Below, in pieces: positions 17,521-27,662 of a stretch of 64,000 bases of DNA. The stretch spans positions 62,001 to 126,000 of the forward strand of contig JAQBQB010000012.1 in NCBI GenBank assembly GCA_028287235.1, read 5' to 3'. This stretch comes from Gemmatimonadota bacterium. GTDB taxonomy: Bacteria > Gemmatimonadota > Gemmatimonadetes > Gemmatimonadales > Gemmatimonadaceae. A program made the position numbers and the translations under genes. Numbering within the stretch: the first letter of the stretch is position 1; the number at the start of each line of letters is the position of its first letter. The notes beneath the pieces were generated by a model. It worked only from the letters and a program-made list of their open reading frames with translations. It was not told where the DNA came from and ran no database searches.

Positions 17521-18300
17521 ATGCCCTTCGAGACCATCTCTCTAGCGGTCTCCGACCGCGTCGCGACGATCACGGTCAGCCGCCCCGATAAGCTCAACGC
17601 CCTCAACGACCGCGTGATCGCCGAGCTGGGTGAGGCGATCAACGATGCGCGCGCGAATCCCGACGTCGGCGGCGTGATTCTCACCGGCGCCGGCCGCGCC
17701 TTCGTCGCCGGTGCCGACATCGCCGAGCTGGAAGCGCACGACGGCATCTCGGCGAAGCAGCTCGCGCAGCGCGGACAGGAAGTGTTTCGCCGCTTCGAGA
17801 CGTCGCCGAAACCGACTATTGCCGCGGTGAACGGATTCGCTCTCGGCGGCGGCTGCGAGCTGGCGATGTGCTGCCACCTGCGGCTCGCATCGGAATTCGC
17901 GAAGTTCGGACAACCCGAAGTGAAGCTCGGCCTCGTTCCGGGCTATGGCGGCACCCAACGGCTACCGCGTCTCGTCGGCAAAGGCCGCGCGCTGCAGCTC
18001 CTGTTGACCGGTGAGATGATCGACGCGCAGGAAGCGTATCGCATCGGCCTCGTGAATCGCGTGTTTCCGGCGGCCGAGCTCATTCCCGCCGCCACCGCCA
18101 TGCTGCAGACGATGATGGCGAACGGGCCGCTCGCGTTGGCCCACTGCGTCGAAGCGGTGAACAGCGGGTACGACCTTCCACTCGCCGACGCGCTCACGCT
18201 AGAGGCGACCGCGTTCGGGCTGCTCGCCGCAACGGAGGACAAGCGCGAAGGCACGCGCGCGTTCCTCGAGAAGCGCGCCGCGACGTTCACCGGCAGGTGA
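17521..18300 (+). CDS. Enoyl-CoA hydratase/isomerase (crotonase family)
   Basis: This 259-residue crotonase should hydrate trans-2-enoyl-CoA in fatty-acid or related acyl-CoA degradation. The oxyanion-hole segments are GRAFVAGADIAEL (58-70) and GFALGGGCELAM (105-116). The two acid-base glutamates of true hydratases are present as Glu113 and Glu133 (GQPEVKLGLVPGYGGTQRL), which argues against a bare isomerase. The C-terminus (GTRAFLEKRAATFTGR) is also typical. Its stop overlaps the GTG start of recF, an unexpected link between acyl-CoA metabolism and a replication-repair gene that may simply reflect gene packing. Confidence 0.93.
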   Translation: MPFETISLAVSDRVATITVSRPDKLNALNDRVIAELGEAINDARANPDVGGVILTGAGRAFVAGADIAELEAHDGISAKQLAQRGQEVFRRFETSPKPTIAAVNGFALGGGCELAMCCHLRLASEFAKFGQPEVKLGLVPGYGGTQRLPRLVGKGRALQLLLTGEMIDAQEAYRIGLVNRVFPAAELIPAATAMLQTMMANGPLALAHCVEAVNSGYDLPLADALTLEATAFGLLAATEDKREGTRAFLEKRAATFTGR

Positions 18301-19424
18301 GCGGATCGGCGGCTCGGCTGCTCCACCTCGCGGTCCGCGATTTTCGAAATCTCGCGCACGTCGAGCTCGCGCCGCCGCCCGATGGACTCGTGCTGATCGG
18401 TGAGAATGGCCAGGGCAAGACCAATCTGCTCGAGTCGATCTACTACCTGCAGATTCTGCGATCGGCGCGCGGTGCGCGCGACCAGGATCTCGTGCGCTTC
18501 GGCGCCGAAGGATTTCACATCGGCGCGAGCGTCGAGACGAACACGCCGCACGAGATCGGCGTGGGCTTCGAGCGCGCCGGAAAGCGAAAGCGTGTCCGTC
18601 TCGACGGCGTGATCCCGGAGCGGTTGAGCGACGCGCTGGGCGCGCTGCCCTCGGTGATGTTCTCTCCCGCCGACGTCGAGCTGATCGCCGGATCGCCGAA
18701 CATGCGCCGGCGCTTTATCGACATCATGCTCGCGCTCACGGCGCCCGGCTACCTCGCGGCGTTGCAGCGCTATCGCGCGGCGTTGGCGCGGCGCAACGCC
18801 GCGTTGCGCGATGCGGCGCGCGGCGGCCGCGAATCCGCCGCCAGCGTGGCTGTCTGGGAACCGCCGCTCGCCGAACATGGTGCAGTGCTCTGGACCGCGC
18901 GGCGCACGTGGGTGAGCGCCGTGGACGCGCGGTTCGAGGAGCTCTGTCACGAGATCGGCGAGACGTCCACCGTGCGGATCCGGTACGCAAGCTCGCTCGC
19001 GCCGAGCGACGATCCCGCTGCGTCGCTCGCCGCCGCACTCGGGGAGAAACGCGCGCACGATCTTCGTCGCGGGCTCACACATGTCGGTCCGCACCGCGAC
19101 GACCTCGTGATCACGCTCGACGGCCGCGACCTGCGCGTGTTCGGCTCCGCGGGCCAGCAGCGAACGGCGGCGATCGCGCTGCGCATGCTGGAAGCCGCTA
19201 CCTTCAGTGAGCGAACCGGGCGCGCGCCGGTCTTCCTGCTCGACGATCCCTTCGCCGAGCTCGACGCGCGCCGCTCGGCGCGCATCCTCGGTCTTCTCGC
19301 GCGAGACGGACTCGGTCAAACCATGCTCGCGGTTCCGCGGGAAAGCGACATCCCTCCTCAGCTCACGCGGCTCGACCGGATGTATGTGTCGGGCGGCGTG
19401 ATCACCCGCGACGCGACCCAATGA
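18297..19424 (+). CDS. recF: DNA replication and repair protein RecF
   Basis: RecF is an SMC-like ATPase that helps load RecA at single-strand gaps with RecO and RecR. The 375-residue protein has Walker A IGENGQGKTNLLE (34-46), the conserved segments LPSVMFSPADVELI and LTHVGPHRDDLV, signature SAGQQRTAAIALRM, and Walker B VFLLDDPFAELDARR. The GTG start overlaps the crotonase stop, and the stop overlaps the ATG of the DUF721 gene. recF followed by a DUF721 gene and gyrB is a common bacterial order, although dnaA and dnaN, its usual upstream partners, are not here. Confidence 0.95.
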   Translation: MSGSAARLLHLAVRDFRNLAHVELAPPPDGLVLIGENGQGKTNLLESIYYLQILRSARGARDQDLVRFGAEGFHIGASVETNTPHEIGVGFERAGKRKRVRLDGVIPERLSDALGALPSVMFSPADVELIAGSPNMRRRFIDIMLALTAPGYLAALQRYRAALARRNAALRDAARGGRESAASVAVWEPPLAEHGAVLWTARRTWVSAVDARFEELCHEIGETSTVRIRYASSLAPSDDPAASLAAALGEKRAHDLRRGLTHVGPHRDDLVITLDGRDLRVFGSAGQQRTAAIALRMLEAATFSERTGRAPVFLLDDPFAELDARRSARILGLLARDGLGQTMLAVPRESDIPPQLTRLDRMYVSGGVITRDATQ

Positions 19425-19735
19425 GCGATCGCAAGAAGAAGCCTGAGGCGATCGGCAACATCGTCGCGAGCTGGCTGGGCGATAGCGGCCTGGCGCAGCG
19501 AATCGAGCAGGCCGGAATCATTCCAGAATGGCCGCAGCTTGTGGGTCCCCAGATCGCGACAGTGACGCAACCGCAATCGATCACCGCGAACGGCACGCTG
19601 TTCGTGCACGTAACGACGAATGCGTGGATGAACGAGCTTTCGCTGCTCGAGCCGGAGCTGTTGCGGTCGCTGAATGCGAAGGCCGGCCGGGTGCCCATTC
19701 GGCGGATTCGGTGGCTCCTGGGGCGCCATAGCTAA
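19421..19735 (+). CDS. dciA: DciA/DUF721 family replicative helicase loader candidate
   Basis: This is a 104-residue DUF721 protein. The family includes DciA, which replaces DnaC/DnaI in loading the replicative helicase in most bacteria. The conserved core lies at about 24-75: IEQAGIIPEWPQLVGPQIA, then a polar strand and the LFVHVTTNAWMNELSLLEPE block. No phage-type AAA loader is nearby. The ATG overlaps the recF stop, and its own stop codon lies within a TAAACCGTTGTCTGC motif that also occurs at 8678. Placement between recF and gyrB supports the replication role; direct function is inferred from the family. Confidence 0.85.
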   Translation: MSDRKKKPEAIGNIVASWLGDSGLAQRIEQAGIIPEWPQLVGPQIATVTQPQSITANGTLFVHVTTNAWMNELSLLEPELLRSLNAKAGRVPIRRIRWLLGRHS

Positions 19736-19773
19736 ACCGTTGTCTGCCAAACGCTTGCCCGGTACGCGAAGTG

Positions 19774-19802
19774 TTGCATATCGCTGCGAATTGATGTAAA
19801 TT
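19774..19802 (+). promoter_or_regulatory. Candidate gyrB promoter
   Basis: TTGCAT (19774-19779) and TAAATT (19797-19802) are spaced by 17 bases in an unusually AT-rich 126-base gap. Transcription would start near 19809, leaving a leader of about 50 bases before gyrB. An alternative is TTGATG (19791) with TTCATA (19813-19818). Confidence 0.5.
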
Positions 19803-19858
19803 CAGTAGGATATTCATACCCCCAGTTTCGGGATATATTCGGGCTGCTTTCCGGGTGA

Positions 19859-21802
<1,944 letters not shown>

Positions 21803-21824
21803 CGGTTCGGGGACGGAACACAAA

Positions 21825-21855
21825 AAGGCGGAGCGACACGGTGTCGCTTCGCCTT
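21825..21855. terminator. Bidirectional terminator after gyrB
   Basis: AAGGCGGAGCGACAC and GTGTCGCTTCGCCTT pair over 15 positions with one G-T wobble. GTTTCTT follows on the plus strand, and the minus strand runs into TTTTGTG. It separates gyrB from the convergent dioxygenase-like gene and suits both directions. Confidence 0.85.
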
Positions 21856-21887
21856 GTTTCTTCGCCTGCGTCGCGCCCGCGCAGCGG

Positions 21888-22772
21888 CTACCGCGACGCC
21901 AACACCCGCACCTGCGTTCCCCACGGATCGCGCACCACGGCCGCCGAGCCGTCGGCCTCGACGTCGAATCCGCCCGCCTGCAGACTGCGCACTGCGCCGG
22001 CGATGCTCTCCACGTCGGGCACCAGGATTTCCCACTCGAGAAGCCGCGCGTCGTCGTCGGTCGACAGGGGCGCACCGGCCGCCCAGGTATTCGTGCCGAG
22101 ATGATGGTGATATCCGCCCGCCGACATGAACAGCGCGCCCGGATAGCTCCACACCACTTTGTCGAGGCCGAGTGCCTCGTGGTAGAACGCGGCCGCTTCG
22201 TCGATGTCGCGCACGTGCAGATGCACGTGGCCGATCGTCGTTCCCGCCGGCGCGCCGGTCCACGGCGCGTCACCGCCCGCGGCAACGAGGTCCGGCACGT
22301 TCAGTGGAATGGTCGTCATCGCGAGCTGCCGGTCCTCGACGCGCCATTCGCTGCGCGGGCGATCGGCGTACACCTCGATGCCGAGTCCGTCGGGATCCTG
22401 CAGGTACACGGCCTCGCTCACGAAGTGATCCGACATGCCCGCGTACGCGCCGATCTCGCCCAGGTGCCGCACGAACCGTCCGAGCGCGGCACGATCGGGG
22501 AGCAAGATGGCGAAGTGATAGAGGCCGATGTGGCCGCGGCGCGACACGGGACGCACGCCCGCCTTCTCGTGCAGCTCCACGACCGGCGCATCGCTGCCGT
22601 GCGCGCCGAGCGTGGCCACGCTGCCTGAACGCTCGAGCACGCGCAGCCCGATGACGGTTTCATAATAGACGATCGAGCGCTCGAGGTCGGCCACCTGAAG
22701 CCGAACGCGCCCGAGGCGCGTGGCGTCGGGCAGGCGATAGCCCGACGGGGCAATACCATAGCTGGAAGACAT
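21888..22772 (-). CDS. Two-domain VOC protein, CatE-like extradiol ring-cleavage dioxygenase
   Basis: This 294-residue protein has two vicinal-oxygen-chelate modules. The C-terminal one keeps the metal ligands: a histidine in IGHVHLHVRDIDEAAAFY and another in GYHHHLGTNTWAAGAP, with acidic residues in the ARLLEWEILVPD region. The pattern resembles CatE-type catechol 2,3-dioxygenases, which cleave catechols and hydroquinone-like electrophile products. The N-terminal module (RVRLQVADLERSIVYYETV) lacks the first histidine. A DoxX gene lies 71 bases upstream and a MarR gene beyond that. The catDE and mhq regulons of Bacillus pair the same families, so quinone or catechol detoxification is the likely role. 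GTG at 22781 is an alternative start. Confidence 0.82.
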   Translation of the reverse strand: MSSSYGIAPSGYRLPDATRLGRVRLQVADLERSIVYYETVIGLRVLERSGSVATLGAHGSDAPVVELHEKAGVRPVSRRGHIGLYHFAILLPDRAALGRFVRHLGEIGAYAGMSDHFVSEAVYLQDPDGLGIEVYADRPRSEWRVEDRQLAMTTIPLNVPDLVAAGGDAPWTGAPAGTTIGHVHLHVRDIDEAAAFYHEALGLDKVVWSYPGALFMSAGGYHHHLGTNTWAAGAPLSTDDDARLLEWEILVPDVESIAGAVRSLQAGGFDVEADGSAAVVRDPWGTQVRVLASR

Positions 22773-22843
22773 GGAGCTCACACATTCAAAAGGACGTGTC
22801 GCGCCGAGCGCGCGCTGTCATGACGATGCTCGCGATGACAAGA

Positions 22844-23278
22844 TCAGGTTGCAGGCCGGCGGCGCCCGGCGATCATGGCGTCGACCGAAAAATCTCCGGG
22901 GCCGCCCAGCATCACCGCGATCGACGCGCCGAGGAGCATCAGGACGAACTCGAAGCCGGTCGGCATGAAGAAGCCGTTCTTGAAGTGCACCAGCGCGAAC
23001 GCGCCGAGCATGTCGATCACGAAGCCGAGCGCGGCGAGCCGGGTCAGCAGACCGATGATGAGCGCGATGCCGCCGAAGAACTCGAGCAGGGTGACGAGCG
23101 GACCGGTGATGCCCGGCATCGGAACGCCCATTTGCGCGAACCCCTGCGTGATGCCGCCGAAGCCGTAGATGAACAGCTTCTGGTAGCCATGCGCGAGCAT
23201 GATGATGCCGAGCGTCACGCGAAGGACGAGCAGCGCTGCGCCAGCGTTGGCAGAAATCGTGGTGCGTGGTGCGGTCAT
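22844..23278 (-). CDS. DoxX family membrane protein (CatD/MhqP-like)
   Basis: This 144-residue DoxX protein has four predicted membrane helices. The family core is visible: LLVLRVTLGIIMLAHGYQKL, GVPMPGITGPLVTLLEFFGG, then GLLTRLAALGFVIDMLGAF. DoxX relatives such as CatD and MhqP are co-regulated with ring-cleavage dioxygenases and protect cells from quinones and other thiol-reactive compounds; their chemistry is not settled. A ribosome site (CGGAGC) lies close to the ATG. The 75 bases upstream hold a MarR-type palindrome, so it is probably repressed by the neighbouring regulator. Confidence 0.88.
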   Translation of the reverse strand: MTAPRTTISANAGAALLVLRVTLGIIMLAHGYQKLFIYGFGGITQGFAQMGVPMPGITGPLVTLLEFFGGIALIIGLLTRLAALGFVIDMLGAFALVHFKNGFFMPTGFEFVLMLLGASIAVMLGGPGDFSVDAMIAGRRRPAT

Positions 23279-23319
23279 GGAAGGGCTCCGGTGGGTGGTA
23301 AACTACTGTTTAGACTACA

Positions 23320-23334
23320 AGTGTGATCACACCT
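23320..23334. promoter_or_regulatory. Putative MarR operator upstream of doxX
   Basis: GTGTGATCACAC (23321-23332) is a perfect 12-bp palindrome, extended imperfectly to AGTGTGATCACACCT. It resembles the palindrome in front of the marR gene (TAGGTGTTATAACACCTA) in its half-site GGTGT. It lies about 45 bases upstream of the doxX start, next to a second dyad with TAGTCTAAACAGTA. Confidence 0.6.
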
Positions 23335-23353
23335 ATTACTGCCATCATGGCCA

Positions 23354-23821
23354 TCAAACCGCCTCGCGCGCCAGAGTCAGCAGCTCCGTGAGCGTTTTCA
23401 GCTGCCGGGAGCTCATGTGCCCGAGGTGACGCTTGTGCATCGCCGACACCGGGGCGTCGAGCGACTTGAGCAGGACCAGTCCCTGGGGCGTGATCCGTGT
23501 CGACACGAGCCGGCGGTCGGTGGTGCTCCGCTCGCGCTCGATGAGCCCCGAATCCTCGAGCCGGTCGAGCAGACGCGTGACGTCGGGCACCTGCGCGACG
23601 AGCCGGTCGCGGATCTCGTTGCGACAGAGTCCGTCCTTTCCCGCGCCCCGCAAGATGCGGAGCACGTTGTACTGCGTCGGCGTGATGCCGTGCGGCTTGA
23701 GCGACTCGGCGAATGCGTGGACGAGCACCGCGGCCGTGCGATCGATGTTCAACAACGCTTCCTGCTCGAGGCTGGTGAACGGCTTTCGCTGTTTGAGCTC
23801 GGTCCGCAGGTTCGACGACAT
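23354..23821 (-). CDS. MarR family transcriptional regulator
   Basis: This is a 155-residue winged-helix regulator of the MarR family. The helix-turn-helix covers GITPTQYNVLRILRGAG and CRNEIRDRLVAQVPDVTRLL, and the wing DRLEDSGLIERERSTTDRRL is closely conserved. It contains one cysteine (in DGLCRNEI), which could sense electrophiles as in MhqR/YodB-type regulators, although that is inference. Its promoter contains a perfect palindrome between -35 and -10, so it almost certainly represses itself. A related palindrome before doxX suggests that gene is a target. Confidence 0.93.
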   Translation of the reverse strand: MSSNLRTELKQRKPFTSLEQEALLNIDRTAAVLVHAFAESLKPHGITPTQYNVLRILRGAGKDGLCRNEIRDRLVAQVPDVTRLLDRLEDSGLIERERSTTDRRLVSTRITPQGLVLLKSLDAPVSAMHKRHLGHMSSRQLKTLTELLTLAREAV

Positions 23822-23827
23822 GGAGGA

Positions 23828-23856
23828 ATAATAGGTGTTATAACACCTAGCGTCAA
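23828..23856 (-). promoter_or_regulatory. marR promoter with operator in the spacer
   Basis: Read on the minus strand, TTGACG (23856-23851) and TATTAT (23833-23828) are spaced by 17 bases. The spacer is almost wholly the perfect 18-bp palindrome TAGGTGTTATAACACCTA (23832-23849). A dimer bound there would block RNA polymerase, which is the standard design for autorepression. Confidence 0.85.
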
Positions 23857-23882
23857 GACATGTAATTCCCCGCTCTATCCCG

Positions 23883-24845
23883 TCAGCGTGGCAGCCGAGC
23901 CAGGAATTGCAGGATCAGCGAGTCGGCCAACGCCGCGCGCTCGAGGATCGGCAGGTGGCCGGCGTCGTCGATCGCGTGGAATTCCGCCCCAGGAATCGCC
24001 TGGCGGACGCGGGAGCTCCGCTCGAAGGGAACGGTCTTGTCTTCTTTTCCCCAGAGGAGCAGAGCCGGCAGGTTCGCCCGGCCTAGGCGGCCGTAGAGCG
24101 TGTCGGTGTTCATTCCCGCCGTGGCGCGGCGCGTCTCGAGGAGCGAGCGTCCGAAACCGCGGAATCGTGTTTGCGGACGGTAGCGGTCGGCCCAATCGGG
24201 AAAGCGTTCGGGATGCACGAAATCGCTGGCCTGGCCGCCGGCCATCTTGGGCACGGCGACCGTCTGCCAGAGATACGGGCCGATACCGGGCCAATAAAAC
24301 ATTCCTGATGCCGCCCCAGACGTGCCCGCGACCGGGTCGACGAGAATCAGCGAGCGAACGCGATCGGGATGTCGTCCGGCGAACGTGGCCGTGACCCATC
24401 CACCCATCGACACTCCGCCGAGATCGACCTTGTCACGCACGTGCAGCGAGTCGAGCAGCTCGCCGAGCTGTCGATCGTACAGGTCGGCGGTGTACGCGAC
24501 GTTCGGCCGGTCGGACCAACCGCGGCCGTACTCGTCGTATCGCACCACGCGATAGCCGGCGGTCGAGAGCGCGGCCGCGGTCGAATCCCAGATGTACGCC
24601 GGAACCGAGAAGCCGTGCACGAGCACCACGGTGCGCGCGGAATCAGGCCCCGCCACGTCGTAGTGCGTCATGCCGTCGGACAGGCGTACGAACTTGCCCG
24701 GAGCTTGCGCGCGCGCCGCGTCGTCGAGCGTGGCGCGCTCGGGATTGCGCGAGACGTACAGCCCGCCGGTCGCGACGACCAGCAGCGCGACGATGGCGAC
24801 GACGATCGCCGCGTGTCGCTTCAATCCTGCGCGCTCATTGTCCAC
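23883..24845 (-). CDS. Membrane-anchored alpha/beta hydrolase
   Basis: This 320-residue hydrolase has an N-terminal membrane segment (about 11-30) and an alpha/beta fold. The oxyanion motif is VLVHGFSVPAYIW, the nucleophile elbow GGVSMGGW, the acid lies in LLWGKEDKTVPF, and the histidine in DDAGHLPILERA. It resembles meta-cleavage-product hydrolases and haloperoxidase-like esterases. The GTG start overlaps the M3 peptidase gene by 11 bases, so it is likely expressed with that gene. It also lies just upstream of the marR promoter region. Whether it acts in the ring-cleavage pathway or on peptidase products cannot be told. Confidence 0.85.
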   Translation of the reverse strand: MDNERAGLKRHAAIVVAIVALLVVATGGLYVSRNPERATLDDAARAQAPGKFVRLSDGMTHYDVAGPDSARTVVLVHGFSVPAYIWDSTAAALSTAGYRVVRYDEYGRGWSDRPNVAYTADLYDRQLGELLDSLHVRDKVDLGGVSMGGWVTATFAGRHPDRVRSLILVDPVAGTSGAASGMFYWPGIGPYLWQTVAVPKMAGGQASDFVHPERFPDWADRYRPQTRFRGFGRSLLETRRATAGMNTDTLYGRLGRANLPALLLWGKEDKTVPFERSSRVRQAIPGAEFHAIDDAGHLPILERAALADSLILQFLARLPR

Positions 24846-26937
24846 CGGGCTCCGGTTTGAGGCCTCGCTTCACGAGCAGCGAATCGACGCTCGGGTCGCG
24901 TCCGCGGAATGCACGATATAATGTGGCCGCGTCGGCCGTCCCGCCACATGAGAGGATCATGTCGCGGAGGCGCTGGCCATTCTCGCGCGTGAGGCCGCCA
25001 TGCTCGGCAAACCAGGCAACGGCGTCGTGATCGAGGACTTCGGCCCAGAGATACGCGTAGTAGCCGGCCTGGTACCCGCCGTTCCAGATGTGCGCGAAGT
25101 ACGTGGAGAGATACCGCGGCGGTACCTGGCGAACATCCATGTGATAGCGCGCCAACGCATCCTGCTCGAAGGCACCGACGTCCTGCTTCGGTGCATCCGC
25201 CGGCAGCGTGTGCCAGGCCATGTCGAGCAGCGCCGCCGCGATGTACTCGGTGAGCGCGAATCCCTGATTGAACGTCTGCGACTTCTTGATCCGGTCTACG
25301 AGTGGCTGCGGCATCGACGCACCCGTCTCGTGATGCTTCGCATAGTGCGCGAACACGACCGGGTCGAGTGCCCAATGCTCGTTGAACTGCGACGGGAACT
25401 CGACGAAGTCGCGCGGCACGTTGGTGCCGGTCAACATCGGGTACGTGACGCGCGAGAACAGGGCGTGCAGCGCATGGCCGAACTCGTGGAACATCGTCGT
25501 CACGTCGTCGAAGCTGAGCAGCGCGGGCGTTCCGGCAGCCGGCTTCGTGAAGTTCGCGACGTTGTACACCACCGGTTTGGTGCCGAGGAGCTCCGCCTGA
25601 TCGACGAAGCTGTCCATCCATGCGCCGCCGCTCTTGTTGTCGCGTTTGAAGTAGTCCGTGTAGAAAAGCGCGAGCGGGCTGCCGTCGGCGTCGAACACCT
25701 CGAACGCGCGCACGTCGGACTGCCAGACGGGAATGTCCGTCCGCTCCGCGAACGTGATGCCATAAAGCCGGGTCGCGGCGTAGAACACGCCGTCGTGCAG
25801 GACGCGGTCGAGCTCGAAATACGGTTTGATCTGCGACTCGTCGAGATCGTACTCCGCTTTGCGCACTCCTTCGGCGTAATACTGCCAGTCCCACGGCTCG
25901 AGGGCGAAGCCGCCCCGCTCTTCGTCGACGAGCGCCTGCATGCGCGCGACTTCACTGCGCGCCTTCTCGGTGGCCGAAGTGCCGATGTCCGTCAGCAGCT
26001 TGATCGCCGCAGCGGGCGTCTTGGCCATCTGGTCGTCGAGCACGAACGCAGCCGACGTGGGGTAGCCCAGCAGCCTGGCGTGTTCGGCGCGCAGCTGCGC
26101 GAGGCGCTGCACGATGGCACGCATGTCGACCGTGTCGACCGTGTCGACCGGGTCGTCCCGATCGGCGCGGTGTACCGACGCGTCGTACAATCGCTGCCGC
26201 GTCGCGCGGCGCCGCAGCGCGGCTAGTTGCGGCTGCTGCGTCGTGTTCTGGAGCGGCAGCACCCATTTGCCCGGGAGCTTTCGTTCCGTCGCGGCTTCCG
26301 CGGCGGCCGCCACTTCCGCGTCGCTCAAGCCGTCGAGCTGCGAACGGTCGTCGACGACGAGCGCGCCGGCCTTCGTTGCGGCGAGCAGCCGATTCTGAAA
26401 ATCGGTCGAGAGCATCGACTCTTCCTGATTGAGCGCGCGGAGTCGAACCTTTTCCGGCTCGCCAAGCTGCGCTCCCGCGCGAACGAAATCGAGGTAGTAG
26501 CGCTCGACGAGAAATCTCTGTTCGGGCGTGAGCGAAAGTGTCGCCCGTTGGTCGTGGATCGCCTTCACGCGCCGGAAGAGCGTGTCGTTCAGGAAGATCG
26601 CGTCACTGTGGGCAGCAAGCTTCGGGGCTGCCTCGCTCTGCACGGCCTGGAGCGTGTCGTTCGTGTTCGCCGAGGTCAGACCCCCGAACACCTTGAGCAC
26701 GCGCGTGAGCAGGTCGCCCGAGCGCTCGAGTGCCACGATCGTGTTCTCGAACGACGGCGGAGCGCTCTGCTCGGCGATCGCCGCGACTTCGGCGAGATGC
26801 CGGCGCATCCCTTCTTCGATCGCCGGCTGAATGTCGGCGTCGTGAATTCGGTCGAACGGCGGCGCGCCGAAGGGCAGCGCGCTCGGCGCGAAGAACGGGT
26901 TGTCGCGAGTGAACGCGGACGAAGTCGTCGTGGGCAC
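24835..26937 (-). CDS. M3 family metallopeptidase (peptidyl-dipeptidase Dcp / oligopeptidase A type)
   Basis: This 700-residue zinc peptidase should trim oligopeptides, probably releasing dipeptides or cutting short peptides in the cytoplasm. The zinc site is HEFGH at 484-488 (TTMFHEFGHALHALFS), and the downstream conserved region SQFNEHWALDPVVFAHYAKH provides further ligand and substrate contacts. The N-terminus (NPFFAPSALPFGAPPFDRI) is typical of Dcp-like members. The start is a GTG without a good Shine-Dalgarno site. A 9-bp tandem repeat inside the gene gives the VDTVDTVDM stretch. Downstream the alpha/beta hydrolase overlaps it. Confidence 0.93.
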   Translation of the reverse strand: MPTTTSSAFTRDNPFFAPSALPFGAPPFDRIHDADIQPAIEEGMRRHLAEVAAIAEQSAPPSFENTIVALERSGDLLTRVLKVFGGLTSANTNDTLQAVQSEAAPKLAAHSDAIFLNDTLFRRVKAIHDQRATLSLTPEQRFLVERYYLDFVRAGAQLGEPEKVRLRALNQEESMLSTDFQNRLLAATKAGALVVDDRSQLDGLSDAEVAAAAEAATERKLPGKWVLPLQNTTQQPQLAALRRRATRQRLYDASVHRADRDDPVDTVDTVDMRAIVQRLAQLRAEHARLLGYPTSAAFVLDDQMAKTPAAAIKLLTDIGTSATEKARSEVARMQALVDEERGGFALEPWDWQYYAEGVRKAEYDLDESQIKPYFELDRVLHDGVFYAATRLYGITFAERTDIPVWQSDVRAFEVFDADGSPLALFYTDYFKRDNKSGGAWMDSFVDQAELLGTKPVVYNVANFTKPAAGTPALLSFDDVTTMFHEFGHALHALFSRVTYPMLTGTNVPRDFVEFPSQFNEHWALDPVVFAHYAKHHETGASMPQPLVDRIKKSQTFNQGFALTEYIAAALLDMAWHTLPADAPKQDVGAFEQDALARYHMDVRQVPPRYLSTYFAHIWNGGYQAGYYAYLWAEVLDHDAVAWFAEHGGLTRENGQRLRDMILSCGGTADAATLYRAFRGRDPSVDSLLVKRGLKPEPGGQ
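26125..26160. repeat. 9-bp tandem repeat within the M3 peptidase gene
   Basis: GTCGACCGT occurs twice, followed by GTCGACCGG and a degenerate GTCGTCCCG. In the peptidase it encodes repeated Val-Asp-Thr triplets. Unit length is a multiple of three, so copy-number changes would not shift the frame. Confidence 0.8.
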
Positions 26938-26955
26938 GGAGGAGGCTGGGCACCG

Positions 26956-27339
26956 TCATTCGTCGCCCGGCTCGGTGGGACGAAAGCTCAAGTCCCAGGC
27001 AAGCCAGAGGGTGCGCGAAAAAGGATAGAACACGAACGGGAGCGCAACGCACAGCACGATCGCGACAATCTCGATCAGCGTCCATGGCTGGTGCGGTGCG
27101 GACACAATCATCCAGACGATCGGCACGCCGAGAGCGACGACTTCGCCAATCACCAGATTGAAGACGTAAGCCCCGATCCAGAAGTCTGACGATTCCCCGC
27201 GCTCGAGCGCCAGACCGCAGGTGGGACAATAGTCCTGCATCTTGAGCCACGATCGCAGGATGCCGCTCCCGCCGCACCGCGGGCAGCGGAGCAGCAGCGC
27301 GCGTTTGAACTTCGTCGCCGCAGAGGACGGCGGGATCAC
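26956..27339 (-). CDS. DUF983 membrane protein
   Basis: This 127-residue protein belongs to DUF983, a family of unknown function often found near cytochrome oxidase genes. It starts with a zinc-ribbon pair, LLRCPRCGGSGIL and YCPTCGLALERGE (about 18-50), followed by two membrane helices (about 53-83 and 87-112). The family block ESSDFWIGAYVFNLVIGE is present. The GTG start overlaps the stop of the small membrane protein upstream, and the M3 peptidase gene follows 18 bases later. No oxidase genes are nearby, so context adds little. Confidence 0.85.
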   Translation of the reverse strand: MIPPSSAATKFKRALLLRCPRCGGSGILRSWLKMQDYCPTCGLALERGESSDFWIGAYVFNLVIGEVVALGVPIVWMIVSAPHQPWTLIEIVAIVLCVALPFVFYPFSRTLWLAWDLSFRPTEPGDE

Positions 27340-27578
27340 ACCGGTCTAGGGCGGCCGTCGGCGAGCGCCAGCAGCTGTTTTCCGACGAGAATGTGAACGC
27401 CAATCAGCGCGGCGACGACCAGCGCCAACGAGATCCACGTGACGACGGAGAGGCCGAGCATGATACCCCCGGTGGGCGTGGGCCGGCTGATGAACGCGAC
27501 GAGCGCGTACAGGGCAATGAAGGCGCCGCAGGCGCCGTACGCGCCGAGCGCCGCAAGGCGGGCAATTTTCGGGGGCAT
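27336..27578 (-). CDS. Small two-helix membrane protein
   Basis: This 80-residue protein starts MPPKIARLAALGAYGACG and has two hydrophobic segments (about 7-30 and 37-63), ending in a short polar tail. I do not recognise the family. I chose the internal ATG at 27578, which has GAGG upstream; the longer frame to 27629 adds a polar stretch unlikely to precede a membrane helix. The overlap with the DUF983 start (GTGA) makes joint expression likely. Confidence 0.6.
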   Translation of the reverse strand: MPPKIARLAALGAYGACGAFIALYALVAFISRPTPTGGIMLGLSVVTWISLALVVAALIGVHILVGKQLLALADGRPRPV

Positions 27579-27634
27579 CGCATCCTCGGGACAGCGTGGT
27601 GAACCCGAAAGCTCTCCACGCATCCCCATGCACG

Positions 27635-27662
27635 CAACTACTTCAACTACTTCAACTACTTC
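27635..27662. repeat. 9-bp tandem repeat at the 3' end of the M56 gene
   Basis: CAACTACTT is repeated three times in a row. On the coding strand this is AAGTAGTTG, so the stop codon of the M56 peptidase (TAG) lies in the first unit and further in-frame stops follow in each unit. Confidence 0.8.

Noticed and set aside
24835-26937. M3 peptidase and alpha/beta hydrolase as part of the MarR regulon
   Set aside because: They are transcribed toward the marR promoter and overlap each other; no copy of the palindrome lies upstream of them.
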